From assembly GCA_023374025.1 (NCBI GenBank), contig SIJG01000006.1, forward strand, positions 2,603,102 to 2,667,101: a DNA stretch of 64,000 bases, read 5' to 3'. The position numbers and the translations under genes are program-made. The notes under the pieces were generated by a model. That model ran no database searches, had not been told where the DNA came from, and saw nothing but the letters and a program-made list of their open reading frames with translations. This DNA is from Heterodera schachtii. Lineage: Eukaryota; Nematoda; Chromadorea; Rhabditida; Heteroderidae. Positions 39,161 through 50,274 of this stretch are shown here, piece after piece. Position 1 is the stretch's first letter. Each line of letters opens with the position of its first letter.

Positions 39161-39514
39161 AATTCCTCAAAACCAAATTTTCTCCAGTTTCCCTTTGCTG
39201 GAGATCTGACTTTTCTACTTTTCTCTTCTCCAATCCAAATTCAATTGTCGTCTATCACTTTTACCCATTTGACTCATTTCATCTTTTTCAAATGTATTCG
39301 TCTTCTATTACTTTTATCAATTATTTAATCTAACGTGTAAGTGGTCACCCCTTCGTTAGATATTTTTTATTTCTTAATAAAGTAAAAGTAATGATAGTTT
39401 GGACTCTTCTCAGTCGATTTGTCATCATTGATCAGATCACTGATTGCCTTTATATGCTCAATTTTTTCAATAATTTTAATGTAAAATTTTTCAATGGCAA
39501 TTTGAATTCGTGTT

Positions 39515-39546
39515 AAAAATTATAAATTTAGCTAAAGGTGCACTTA
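39515..39546. repeat. Right target-site duplication, 32 bp
   Basis: Matches 38193-38224 base for base and marks the 3' limit of the insertion. Confidence 0.85.
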
Positions 39547-40902
39547 ATTAAGAAAAAATAAAAGCTAAATGTATATGTAAAAAGCGGTGTGAACTGCGCG
39601 AATTCCCTAAGATTACTTGCCAAATGCCTCACTGCTTAAATTATTTAAAAATTATACAAGGACATTTCCAAGGACATCATTGGGCTGGGCCTCTGCTGAA
39701 TTATGCATGCAAATCATTATTTACTTACCTCAACAAATTTTCCAAACTTGCAATTTTCATCTCGTGCTTGCCCATAAATGGATTGGTTGCACTGGCAACA
39801 TTTTGGCCATTTTGTTGGAGAAATATTATATTTAAGGACCAAAATATTGCGAAAATATTCATCATTTTATATATTTTTTTAATTATTTTTATTATATTTT
39901 TTGAATGAATTTGTATGAATACTTTGGCAAAAGTTAATAAAATAATTTCTTTTCGCGATTTTACACGTAATAAATCAATAATGTAATTCTTGACATTTTT
40001 TACAAAGAAAAATAAATGCAATAAAAATTTTTAATTGTGATTTTCTTTATTGTTAAATACAATTAATATATGGCTCCAAATGATTGCGGGTAGCAAAGGG
40101 GACCCCACCAGCTCGGGGGTGTGCGAAAACCAAAAAAAAAATTTTCGAAAACGAAAACAAATAAATATTTATATATTTTTCATGGAATATTTATAATCCG
40201 ACAACGAAACGAAAAACACGAAAATTTTTTTGATTAATTTCATCCATAATTTAGAAACATCAAACTTTTAAATTGTATTGTTTCTTCAAACTGATGGAAT
40301 GGAGATCCTAGTAGGTGGAAAAGCGGATGTGGCTTTAGGATGTTAATTTTTTTTAAAGATAAAAGAGTCCGGACAGTTGCGATAGGCACCGCCGGAATTA
40401 GAAATTTGAAAATAATAGTTAAAATAGTAAATAAAATGATAAAAATTGTTAAGTGTGCGCAATGAATCGAACCAATATTTTTTTAACAAAAAAGTCATTC
40501 TTAAGGGTATAAATAAATTCGTCTTTTTTTCGTCAAAATTTCGTCTGACTAAAACGAAGCAAAAATTAATTTTATAAAATACAGTAAGAAATGGTAAGAA
40601 AATTGGTTTAGGGGGGTGTATTTTTCAATTTTTTGTATTTTCGCTATTGAATTTTTACCAAAAAATTCCAAAATTTTTCTAAAAATTCCAAAGTAGTCAA
40701 AATACGAAATCAAAAATTGTTCGGAGAAAATGTTATTTTTGGGCTTCCTCGCCATAACTAAGCCGCAGAAAAATATGTAAAAACATAAAAATCCGAACTC
40801 TAGTAAATATGTTTATCTCGATTTGTCTTAAATTAATTATTTAAAATCATTTGAATGAGCGACGCAAATGTTTGTATTTTCTTGCCGGCGCACGGTGCAA
40901 AT
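39547..40902. other. Non-coding stretch
   Basis: No gene was seen. It has short MITE-like words (gcgataggcaccgccgg at about 40380, aggggggtgtatttttc at about 40610). The two overlapping plus frames at about 39620-39900 have no further support. Confidence 0.45.
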
Positions 40903-42591
40903 TAGAGATCGGACCGGTCGGTTTTTTTTCGGTTTTTTCGGTATTTTTCGATTTTCGGTTTCGGTTTTTAACCGAAAAAAACCGACCGAGAAATTTTTGA
41001 GTTTTTCGGTTTTTTTCGGTTTTTTCGGTTTTTTAACCGAAACCGTTCGACCGAAATATTTAAAAAACCGAAACAATCGACCGACTTTTTTGACAAATCA
41101 GTTGGCCATTTTTTTAACAAAATTCATTAAAAATTCTTAAAATTTTCCTCCGGCGGCGCCTATCGGCACCGCCGACCCCTCAAAAAGCTATCTTTTTTCA
41201 TTAAAAATTCTTAAAATTTTCCTCCGGCGGCGCCTATCGGCACCGCCGACCCTCCAAAAAGCTATCTTTTCTTAAAAAATTAGTCCAAAATCTCAAAATT
41301 TGGTATTTTTAGACAAAATCTGCTAACAAATAGCATTAAAATAACAAAAAAATTTCCCGGCTTGAGATTAAATCCCCAAAAATTGTTCTAATTATTCGAC
41401 ATGAAACGAACCAACGCAACAAACATCACTCCGCCTCCCGCCAAACGTTCAATGACTTCTACACCGGACCTCGACCCAAACACTGCCGCACTCGCAGAGC
41501 AAGAACGCCAACGCACATTGGTGTTCATTGGCCTCCCAGAAAGCAATGCCACCCGCCCATCGGAGCGTGTTCAGGAAGACAGGGAAGCCACCACAAAAAT
41601 CTTGGATCATCTCGAAGTTGAGGCTGAACCAACCGCCATCTTTCGTGTTGGCCGGTTCGACTCTCAGCGAACTACACCACGCCCACTCAAAGTGGTCATG
41701 CCAACATCCGCGCACCAACACATTGCACTCGGAGGATGGAAGCGCGAGCGTGTTCGACTCCGTTCTCAGAAAAACCTTGCCCGCCTGTTCGTCCGCCCTG
41801 CGCTCACCAAAGAACAACTCAAGGCGGAATACGAAGCGCGGGTCCGAAAACGTCAACAAGACCCAGCTCCAGTGGCACCACCAAGGCAACCCGCACAGAC
41901 AAAAGACCCGACTCCCGTCAACGAAAATGGGCCAGAACCGAAGGAGGCCAGCGAAGACACTTCAAAACCATCGCAGTTTGACAAAGCAATGCAAAACGAA
42001 ATTGACAGAGCTCTCCTCCAAATTCAATCATTTCAAAATGAACTCACCCATCTTGTCAAAAAAAAATAGTTCTGCAGACCTCCAGCTATTTCTTTAAAAT
42101 TCCTCAAAAACCAAATTTTCTCCAGTTTCCCTTTGCTGGAGATCTGACTTTTCTACTTTTCTCTTCTCCAATCCAAATTCAATTGTCGTCTATCACTTTT
42201 ACCCATTTGACCTCATTTGATATTTTCCTAATGTATTCATCTTTCGTCATTTTTTATCAACTATTTAAATCTAACGTGTAAATGGTCACCCCTTCGTTAG
42301 ATATTTTATTTATTAATAAAGTCAAGAAGTTTACTCAGAGGAGATTTTTGCTTTTTCTATTAATAGAATAGTTTATTGCTTTTTTTGGAAAAAATATAAA
42401 AATTCAAAAAAAACCGAAACCGAAACGATATACCGAAAATTTTTCTTCGGTTTTTTTCGGTTCGGTTTTTTTTCGGTTTTTAACCGAAACCGTTCGACCG
42501 AGAATTTTTTGAGTTTTTCGGTTTTTTTCGGTTTCGGTTTTTTTCGGTTTTTAACCGAAACCGTTCGACCGACCCTCTTGTCCGGTCTCTA
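40903..42591. mobile_element. hAT-like element with nested ORF1 retroelement
   Basis: The ends are tagagatcggaccgg and, inverted, ccggtctcta. They are flanked by the 8-bp duplication gtgcaaat (40895-40902 and 42592-42599). Subterminal regions are full of cggtttttttcggttt and its complement aaccgaaa. The ORF1 element at about 41384-42340 splits it. No transposase is present. Confidence 0.88.
41401..42069 (+). CDS. ORF1-like protein of a non-LTR retroelement, copy 2
   Basis: 222 aa, colinear with the copy at 38465 from the shared leader attattcgac and Met onward. It has the same RTLVFIGLPESN, LKVVMP and LFVRPALTK blocks. A one-base difference in the final A-run (aaaaaaatag against aaaaaaatagt in frame) stops it nine residues earlier. 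The 3'UTR (ctggagatctgacttttcta, gttagatatttt, aataaag) is also shared. No U6 is attached. It is intact as an ORF but lacks any reverse transcriptase downstream. Confidence 0.75.
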   Translation: MKRTNATNITPPPAKRSMTSTPDLDPNTAALAEQERQRTLVFIGLPESNATRPSERVQEDREATTKILDHLEVEAEPTAIFRVGRFDSQRTTPRPLKVVMPTSAHQHIALGGWKRERVRLRSQKNLARLFVRPALTKEQLKAEYEARVRKRQQDPAPVAPPRQPAQTKDPTPVNENGPEPKEASEDTSKPSQFDKAMQNEIDRALLQIQSFQNELTHLVKKK

Positions 42592-42728
42592 GTGCAAATG
42601 TCGTTTTAGTGAAACCATGGAAAAACTTAATTTTGATCTTGGGCGACAACCAAATTTGCTCTTGAATAATTAGGAGGTCATTTTTAGTGTCTACCGTAAC
42701 AGTGATAATTTTTCATTATTGCCTCATC

Positions 42729-43000
42729 TTACATATACAATTGAATATGCAATTGAATATTTTTTATTGCAATTTTTAATTACTTTGATTATAAAACTCT
42801 GCATAGAATTATGTATCTTACATACAATTGAATATGCAATTGAATATTTTTTATTGCAATTTTTAATTTCTTTGATTGTAAAACTCTGCATAGAATTATG
42901 TATCTTACATACAATTGAATATGCAATTGAATATTTTTTATTGCAATTTTTAATTTCTTTGATTGTAAAACTCTGCATAGAATTATGTATTGATCTACTA
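42729..43000. repeat. Tandem repeat, three 87-bp units
   Basis: Units start near 42738, 42825 and 42912 and share gaatatgcaattgaatattt and aaactctgcatagaattatg. 87 is a multiple of three, so open frames result on both strands; none looks like a protein. Confidence 0.9.
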
Positions 43001-43497
43001 TATGTAAAAATCAGCGCAAATAAATTAAATTATTACATTTTTGCTTTATAGATATGTAGCGTAAAACATGTTTTTAGTCCCTCCATTCTATTAATTTATT
43101 TCATTTAACGAATATTAAGCCTTTCCTATTTAATGCTGATATCCGTAATAATTAATAAAATAATTAATGAAAATTGTTTAATAATATTTGAACTTATAAT
43201 TATGTATTAATTAATATTTAATACCAGTTTTTTCTGTAAGTTAGGCATTAATTAATATTAAATGTATTTTAAATTATTAACAACAATATTTACCATTTCT
43301 TTTTACATTTGCATTTTGTCAAAATGCGATGCCCGGAAATATTAATTAAAAAATGCTAAAATCATATGAATGTTTTCATCGATTTTGAATCCTTTTTCTT
43401 TCATTTTCTCATATAAAATAATAATTAATTAGTCTTAATATTATTTTATTATTATTTCATTGCTTTTGAAATTTTTTAGTTTGTAAAATTTGTCGCA

Positions 43498-46400
43498 ATG
43501 AATATTCTGCTAACATTATTTGTTCTTCATCAATTTTATTCAACTGCAGATGCTATTCCGTTTTTGAAAAGTAATAAAAAGGGAATAAAAAATATTTTTT
43601 AATAAACAAAAGCATTAAATCTTATGGAAAAAGTATAAAGTTGCTTTATGTGATCCATCAACAGGGAGGGACATTTGGGACTTTTTGAGTGTCCGTAATT
43701 AATTAATCACATCCCATTGGCCCATTGGAAAGGCACTTTTATTTGGTGAAAAAAAAATATTATCACTTCATTCAATTCTCGAGTCCTCAACTGTCGGGAT
43801 TATCCGCAAATTTCGGGGAGTATTATCAATTGACAGCGGTTTTAGGCAAAAGCGGATTTACCTTCACTGATGGATTCCTCCCTCCGAATTTAGAACTCTG
43901 TTCATGGTACAATGTGTGCCGCTTTTCTAATAACCCAATTGGCGGGGCACAGCACATTTTGCTGGACAGTGTGTACATGGATTATTTTCTGGCCCATTCA
44001 TCGGCTGAACAATGTGCAAATGAGTCAAAAATTGCAATTTTCACCAATATTTATATGCTAACATGGAAAGTTGAACAAAACCAAAAAGAATTGCGCAAGA
44101 TTCACCATTTTCGGCCATCTTCACCGATTTATGATGATGAGGAAGATGATTTTAAAGGCAGAACAAAGCCAATATTTGATGCCTACTGTTGGTTTAGCAA
44201 GGAATTAAAATTGTAATAATTTTGTATTCAATTAATTTATTTTCCTTGGTTTTTTAAAAAATTTTTCCGGGGAATAGGAATACAATAGAAAATGGGGCCT
44301 GAAAATCTCATTTTTAGGGGGCTATAAAGCTTCATTAAATTTTTGCAATTTTTAAAAATTTTAATTTTGACAAAAGGTAGTAAAAATAAAATTTTAAATT
44401 AATCTATTAAAAAATTGTTAATCTTTTACCTATAATAATTAACTTTCTCTTTTTCTCCTTTTATGACATTGTAAATGTTTTTAGTCTGCTGACAAACTGT
44501 TCGTTTAAAACGTTCATCATAATTCGTTCACAAGGTCTTCAGTTTATCTCCACTTCTGAATCAATGGATTTTCACTCTTTGGTCACAATGTGCCATTTCT
44601 TGAAAATCAAATTTGAACTTTTTCGCGCTTTGAATGCCAAATTAGGCACCGGTGCTAATTCAAAAACTGAGCAGAAAATCCAATGCAACACAGTGGAAAG
44701 CATTCGTGCGAGTGTTGCTGGAAACAATCAGCAAATTTGGGAGTGGATTTTCAGTGATTTAATGCATTTTTTTCCGCAAAAAACAAAACTCGTCAAATAT
44801 TTTGGGTAATTCTTTGTGTTTGTGCTTATTAAAACCAGCTAAATTTTGATTAAATAGAGAAATTACCTATTTAAAGGCAAATTTTAAAGCCAAATCTTTT
44901 AAATTAAATATTTAAAAGGGTTAAAACTAAAATTATATCATGGACATTAATTAATTAATTTATTTATTTTCAAACTAAACCAAAAATGTAATAGAAATAG
45001 AAATACACCCGCTATCTTAAAAATTTCCAAATTTTTATAAGAAAATAAAAAAATCTATTTATAAACGCGTCGAATTTTTATTATTTATGCATTTTTATTG
45101 CTTTAGTGAAGTAATTAAACGAAATGATAAAAAAGAAATTGATAAAATACGCCAAAAACTTATTAAATTAATGGGATTTCCGAGAACAATATTATTTCAT
45201 GACTATCATCTTGAAAAATTGGAATTCAATGGTTAGTTTAAAAAATTCAATTAATAAAAGTAATACTTAATAATTAAATAAAAATATAAAAAATATATAA
45301 TTTTCTATATGTTTAAGAATCCCCAAAAAAGGAAAAGCACCCTTTTTATGCCCGATTATATAATAAATTTTTGTTACAAAATAATCCCATTGGAAAATGG
45401 AGGACAAAAATTACATTGGACAAATATTTGTACAGCGAATGGGCAGAAAATTATTTTAACAATGAACTCAAAAAATCAGATGAAGCTGGTAAGAAAAACC
45501 GAAAAATTTATTATTTTTAAAATAGCCAAAAATAAAAATGAATATAAATATATTTAAAAAAATAATAAATTTTTATCACGAAATAATTAAAGACCAAACA
45601 AACAAAGAGAGAAAAAGGCAAATTATTGATGAGCTGAATTCGATTTGGAAATGCTTTGGAAAATACTTTTGGCTTAATGAACGAAAAATTCGTGAAAAAT
45701 TTGACCAATTTATGCGAAAAAATCGAGGAAAATTTTCCAAAATGAAAGAGCCAATTCAATTTTGTAGAGAATTCAGTGAAATAGAGTCGGTAAGGAATGC
45801 TTAGACCATTAAAAAAAATTTAAACAAAATGCCAGAAATGTAAATAATTTTATTGTTACAAAAACATAATTCTATCTTCAGATTTATTAAAACCGATAAT
45901 TTTCTTTTTATTTCTTTGAAATAAATAATTTATGAATTAATCATTAAGCTCTGAATTTATTTTCATTCAATGGAACGGAGAAGAAGAAATTTATATTTAA
46001 CTGAAGAAAAAATTTTTTTTTTAGAAATTGCGCAATTTTATTTATTATTTTTAGTTCGAAAAAATATTATCGGCGGGCCGGGGAAATTTTTTATAGATTT
46101 TGATATTTGTCTTCATCTTTTTTTAACAAGCCTGTCTTATTCCCCAAAAAATGAAGTTACGATGTTTTACAATTAAGGAAAAATGCCAAAATCAAGCAAA
46201 GAATATATTTTTGTTTCGATGATTTTTATAATTTTTTTTTATTCATTTTTGGTCTACCAGACTATCTTTAGGGTGTATTTTCTCCTGCGGAGATGGGCTG
46301 CGGGGTAATCCCCGTTTTCAGGGATAGGAAAAACGAGGAAAGGGGACCGGGATGAAAATCACGGGATCCCCGGCCCCGCCCCCGTCCCCCCCCCCCCCCC

Positions 46401-49400
46401 GGCTTCGGCCTTAGTATTATATTTTTAAATTTTTAAATAGGAACCTCCATCTGTTTTCTTTGAAAATGGGCCCGAAAATGCGCAACTCTTTCGCGCATTA
46501 ACAATTTGCACAAAAGAAACGTTTGAGGAGGAGGAACAAAAAACAAACAAAATAACCAGTGGGGAAAAAAATAGCGATGATTTATTTCACATTGTCAAAA
46601 TTCAAACGAATTTTTTGCAATGCCTTTGGAAAAATTTGCAAAAAAACGCCCGAAGGGATGAAATTTTGCCAAAATTGCATTTGGAAAAGATTGTGGACCT
46701 TTTGGAGCAAGAAGAATGTGATAACGCCAAATTGTTTTGCGGTATTCGAAAAATATTTGCAGAACACAGTAATTGTTTATTTGTAAAATTAAATTAAAAA
46801 AATCAAAATATATTTATAAATATTAAAATCATTTAAAATTTATTTGAATTTATTATGTATTCAACAATTTTGATTAGATTAATTTATTACCATTTGAATA
46901 TTAAATATTTTTCTTTATTTTTCATCCAAACCTTCTTTTATATGAATTTTTAATTTAATTAAGAAATATAAAGATTAAATTTATTTTATTTTAAGAGGAT
47001 TCGCTAAAAAGAATATTGGATCCCGAAGGAATTAAAAAAATGGACGAAATTTTAAATAAGGTTAAAATTTTTAAAAAATTATTGAACTAATTTATAAATA
47101 ACTTTTTTAGAATTTTGAGTATTTTTCCAGCGTCGAAAATTTTACATCAGAATCATCCGATGATGAATATTGTTTTTCGGACGCAATTGCGGAAGAATTT
47201 GATAAAATAAAAGTAAAAAAGGAAAATATAATCAAAGAAAATCCGAGTGATCACTGTAAAAAGGATCAAAAAGATAAATTGAAGACAAATACTGTAGTTA
47301 GCGATAAGCAAAACAAAGAAACAAATACCATAATTAATGATGAGGACAACAAAACGGCAGATACCGTAGTAAAAGACAAAGAGAAAATGACAGGCCCCCA
47401 AATTACTGAGAAGGAAAAGGAAAGTACAAATGATACTGTAGCTGAGGTGATTACCGTAACAAAATCTGATGAAATTTTGACAAATGTGAAAGCGCCAAAT
47501 GAAGTTAGCAAAATGAGAAGAAAAAGCAGTTTTGGTGCGAAAAGAGGCAAAAATACAAGAAAACCGGTTGAACTAAGACTATCCACTTTGTCAAAGGGAC
47601 AAACGATCGACAGCCTAACAGAAGAAATTATCTACAGCCCCGAAGGACAAATAGCCGACAGCCTAAGTGGACAAATTATTGACAGCCCAAAACGACAAAT
47701 GGGTGCCAACCGAAAAGGACAAATAGGTGACAGTCCAAAAGCACAAATTTCCGATAGCATAACAGCGCAAATTATCGACAGCCCAAAAGGACAAATGGAT
47801 GACAGCAGAAAAGGACAAATTATCGACAGCCCAAAAGGACAAATGGGTGACAGCCGAAAAGGACAAATGGGTGACAGCCCAAAAGGACAAATGGGTGACA
47901 GCCCAAAAGGACAAATGGGTGACAGCCCAAAAGGACAAATGGGTGACAGCCCAAAAGGACAAATGGGTGACAGCCCAAAAGGACAAATGGGTGACAGCCC
48001 AAAAGGACAAATTATCGACAGCCCAAAAGGACAAATGGGTGACAGCCGAAAAGGACAAATGGGTGACAGCCCAAAAGGACAAATGGGTGACAGCCCAAAA
48101 GGACAAATGGGTGACAGCCCAAAAGGACAAATGGGTGACAGCCCAAAAGGACAAATGGGTGACAGCCCAAAAGGACAAATGGGTGACAGCCCAAAAGGAG
48201 AAATGGGTGACAGCCCAAAAGGACAAATGGGTGACAGCCGAAAAGGACAAATGGGTGACAGCCGAAAAGGAGAAATGGGTGACAGCCCAAAAGGACAAAT
48301 GGGTGACAGCCGAAAAGGACAAATGGGTGACAGCCGAAAAGGACAAATGGGTGACAGCCGAAAAGGGCAAATGGGTGACAGCCGAAAAGGACAAATGGGT
48401 GACAAGTCAATCGGACAAATAACAGACAGATCCAAAGTTGGCAGCACGAAAGAACAAGTCAACCAAAGACGGATAAAATCAAAAGAACAAAAGGCCTACA
48501 GTCCAAAAGGACAAATGATCGACGAATTACGATTCGTTAGTTCGAAAACACAACATTTCCCATTTGGAACTTGCATAAATATGCTGAAAGAAATAAGAAT
48601 TGAAAAATTTTCTGGTAAAAGAAAAATTAAGTTTGAGAAAAATTAATGCCAAAATTTATTATTAAATAAAAAATTTTCATTCTTTTTTTTTATAGATTTT
48701 CTCAACGATTTACTTTTGGGAAATTTTTACAAATTTTATTTGGAAAACATAACAGATGAGAAATGCACAATTTATTTGCATATTGCAATGCTTATCCGAA
48801 CAATAGAGGCCAAATTAGAAATGTCAAATGCTCTAGGCTTCAAAATTCCAAAATTTGAACAGAAATGGCACAGTTTTAAATGCCGAACAGCTGCATCTGA
48901 GGAAGAGCCTCAATTTCTGTTGGAAAAATTATTTTTTGTACAAAACAATTTGGATGATTTCGCATTTGGGTAATTAATGAAATTTATATCAAATAATCAT
49001 TTTCATTATTTCCCTGTAATATTTGTGCCAAAACGGTCCCAGGGGGGGATAGCCCCCCCCCCCCCACCGCTTATTAGTTTTGATGAAAGTTTTCGATTTT
49101 CCTTGTTTGTATCCCCTTCAAGACCTACCTCAGCAAAATTTTTCAAAAAATTTCGCTAAATTTTTAAGAAAATCAACAAAATTAGTAATTTTGATGAAAA
49201 TCTGGTAAAAAAAAAAGTCTAAAAGTTTTTTGGGGGAAAAAGCACTGCAAAAAAAAAGTGATGTGAAAAGCACGCAAGGAGGGGGGGGGGGGGGGGATAC
49301 CCCACTGATTTATATAAAATTAAAATAAATAAAAACCAATAAATCAATTAAATTTTAAAATAATCAACTCTTAAGTTCTGCAAACAGCAAAAGATGTGTG

Positions 49401-50214
49401 GAACAAAGTGCTGTTGCATTTTTGGACATTGTTAAAATGATACGTGTGGGCAAAAATGTTGAAGCCGAAGAAGCATTTTTCAATGGCAATCTCATTTACT
49501 CACTGATTGATCAAAGTGCCGTGGCACCTGCCACTGATGACGATGCTTCATCATCATTATCATTGGGAACATCGTCCTCCTGCTCGTCATCTTTTTCCGT
49601 GGAATTTGGTGCGAAAAAAGTCACCCAATTTGGCACCTACGAATTGGCCACACTCATCACAGTGCTTGGCCAATTACACACACAAGTTTTTGCCACATTA
49701 CTTGCAAAAAATTTGGCAAAAATTTCTCTGGGCGACGGTTGTTGCAGTGGTAAAGAGGAGGGGGAGGAGGAGCAACAGAATGCCAACAATTTTTGGCAAT
49801 TTGAAACATTGTCAAACGATGAAGATTTAAATTTAAACACCGAGCAGCAATTATTCACCCAAAATGTGCAAGCAATGAAAATTGTGGTGGAACAGCAAAA
49901 AATAATTGGTAATAAGCATCCATTTGAAAATTATTATATAAATTAATTGTTTCTTGGTAAAATGAGAAATAAAAAAAGTTAGAACTTAAGTTTTATTGTT
50001 TACAGAGACTTCATTAATTTCTGCTGAATATGCTCAATACAATTTGATAAGAACAAATCCTACAAATCGTGAGCTCGATTTTAGGCAGTCGGAAGAGGTA
50101 AAAATAATTATCTTTTCTCCTTATCTTTTCTCCTTACTCTATTTCTCTAATATGTATAATTTCCGTTTTCAATTTCTTTCTTTCTCTCTTTGCCGCCCTT
50201 CTCTTATTCACTTC

Positions 50215-50274
<60 letters not shown>

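Larger units (their letters stand above)
38225..39514 (+). mobile_element. U6-U6-ORF1 chimeric retroelement
   Basis: Order: truncated U6, full U6, 5'UTR, ORF1-like frame, 3'UTR with aataaag at about 39377, then about 130 bp more up to the right 32-bp repeat. The long duplication and 5' truncation indicate LINE-type target-primed reverse transcription with two template jumps. No reverse transcriptase is present. Confidence 0.8.

Noticed and set aside
42724..43051. 84- and 110-codon frames on both strands
   Set aside because: Produced by an 87-bp tandem repeat whose length is a multiple of three.
43704..43836. Coding extension upstream of exon 3 of the PAP fusion, starting at TTG 43725
   Set aside because: No ATG, and the acceptors there do not match the phase of the leader exons; the acceptor at 43836 does.
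45970..46176. 68-codon plus frame between exons 7 and 8 of the PAP fusion
   Set aside because: No acceptor gives the right phase; direct joining of 45789 to 46441 keeps phase 0.
47632..48462. Long antisense open frames (up to 276 codons) over the repeat tract
   Set aside because: The 24-bp unit has no stop in any frame; the plus frame is the one continued in phase by flanking exons.
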